Position numbers and translations under genes: made by a program. A stretch of DNA of 64,000 nucleotides from Bacillota bacterium (GTDB lineage: Bacteria; Bacillota_I; Bacilli_A; Erysipelotrichales; Coprobacillaceae), in the NCBI GenBank assembly GCA_030540195.1, contig JAUNWT010000002.1, forward strand, positions 1 to 64,000. The letters run 5' to 3'. Positions 63,808-64,000 of the stretch are shown here, in pieces; position 1 is the first letter of the stretch; every line of letters begins with the position of its first letter. The notes under the pieces are model-generated. The model saw only the letters and a list, made by a program, of their open reading frames with translations. It did not search any database and was not told the DNA's origin.

Positions 63808-64000
63808 ATGAGAATAAGAAAAAGTTTTGAACAAGCAATTTGTATTTTATTGCTTATTGGAACAAGTGAAGGACCATTAAAAAGTCATGAACTTAGTAAA
63901 AAATTAGATGTTTCTGATTCATATTTAAAGAAAGTAACAAGACAATTGGTTGTTGCAGGTCTTATTACTTCTAAAGCAAGTAAATTAGGTGGTTTTATTT
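63808..64000 (+). CDS. Rrf2-family transcriptional regulator (partial)
   Basis: The first 64 codons of an open frame that runs off the window. MRIRKSFEQAICILLLIG is the first helix. HELSKKLDVSDSYLKKVTRQLVVAGLITSKASKLGGF is the winged helix typical of Rrf2 proteins (SxxYLxxxxxxLxxAGLxxSxxGxxGG). The Fe-S or redox-sensing cysteines of the family would lie beyond the edge. It is divergent from the YhgE gene, with a palindrome between, so repression of that gene is likely but unproven. Confidence 0.85.
   Translation, partial: MRIRKSFEQAICILLLIGTSEGPLKSHELSKKLDVSDSYLKKVTRQLVVAGLITSKASKLGGFI

Overview
The window comes from an AT-rich, low-GC Gram-positive, endospore-forming anaerobe. Spore genes (spoVAC-D-E-F, spoIIGA-sigE-sigG), two T-box leaders, c-di-AMP synthesis by CdaA/CdaR, YlmH/SepF/DivIVA and several Rpn/PD-(D/E)XK proteins fit a gut Firmicute. 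My inference from general gene style is an Erysipelotrichales/Coprobacillaceae-type organism; no rRNA is present to prove it. Almost everything is on the minus strand. The plus-strand exceptions are an unknown membrane protein (12503), a LysR regulator (41293) and a truncated Rrf2 regulator at the right edge (63808). I see no tRNA, rRNA, CRISPR array, phage or intact transposase.

Left end (1-13 kb). A pair of flavin/Fe-S ene-reductases of the old yellow enzyme/2-enoate reductase type lies behind a perfect CcpA-type cre site. Next to it are an AraC regulator, an aldo/keto reductase, a DUF296/PPC protein and a MATE pump, in three transcription units separated by terminators. Then come a 57-residue orphan gene, an iron alcohol dehydrogenase, a LysR regulator, and scpA-scpB with a DUF5662 gene.

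13-23 kb. The spoVA spore-core uptake/germination cluster is followed by a complete trpEGDCFBA operon under a T-box leader with a UGG (Trp) specifier and a strong promoter.

23-37 kb. proC and half of a division/cell-wall cluster (murG-murB-divIB-ftsA-ftsZ) are followed by an OmpR-type two-component system, the cdaA-cdaR-glmM operon and typA.

37-49 kb. Accessory metabolism: a HAD phosphatase, an Rpn nuclease, a malY/DUF3737/small-protein operon facing a LysR gene, a 6-phospho-beta-glucosidase, a 0.5-kb non-coding element with repeated outward-built ends, ppk1-pfk, a candidate small RNA and malQ.

49-64 kb. The second half of the division/sporulation cluster (spoIIGA-sigE-sigG-ylmC-sepF-ylmH-divIVA, T-box, ileS) is separated by about 20 kb from ftsAZ. 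It is followed by a second 6-phospho-beta-glucosidase, a second Rpn-type protein with its Shine-Dalgarno in a hairpin loop, RNase H, a 3-hydroxyacyl-CoA dehydrogenase-like enzyme, and a large YhgE/Pip membrane protein facing an Rrf2-family gene across an operator-like palindrome.

The strongest non-textbook signals are the 522-bp multi-repeat element (43772-44293), the free-standing promoter-to-terminator unit at 47554-47700, the cre-controlled ene-reductase pair, the ppk1-pfk pair with an altered PFK signature, and the tight packing of stop codons into terminator stems, many with GNRA tetraloops.
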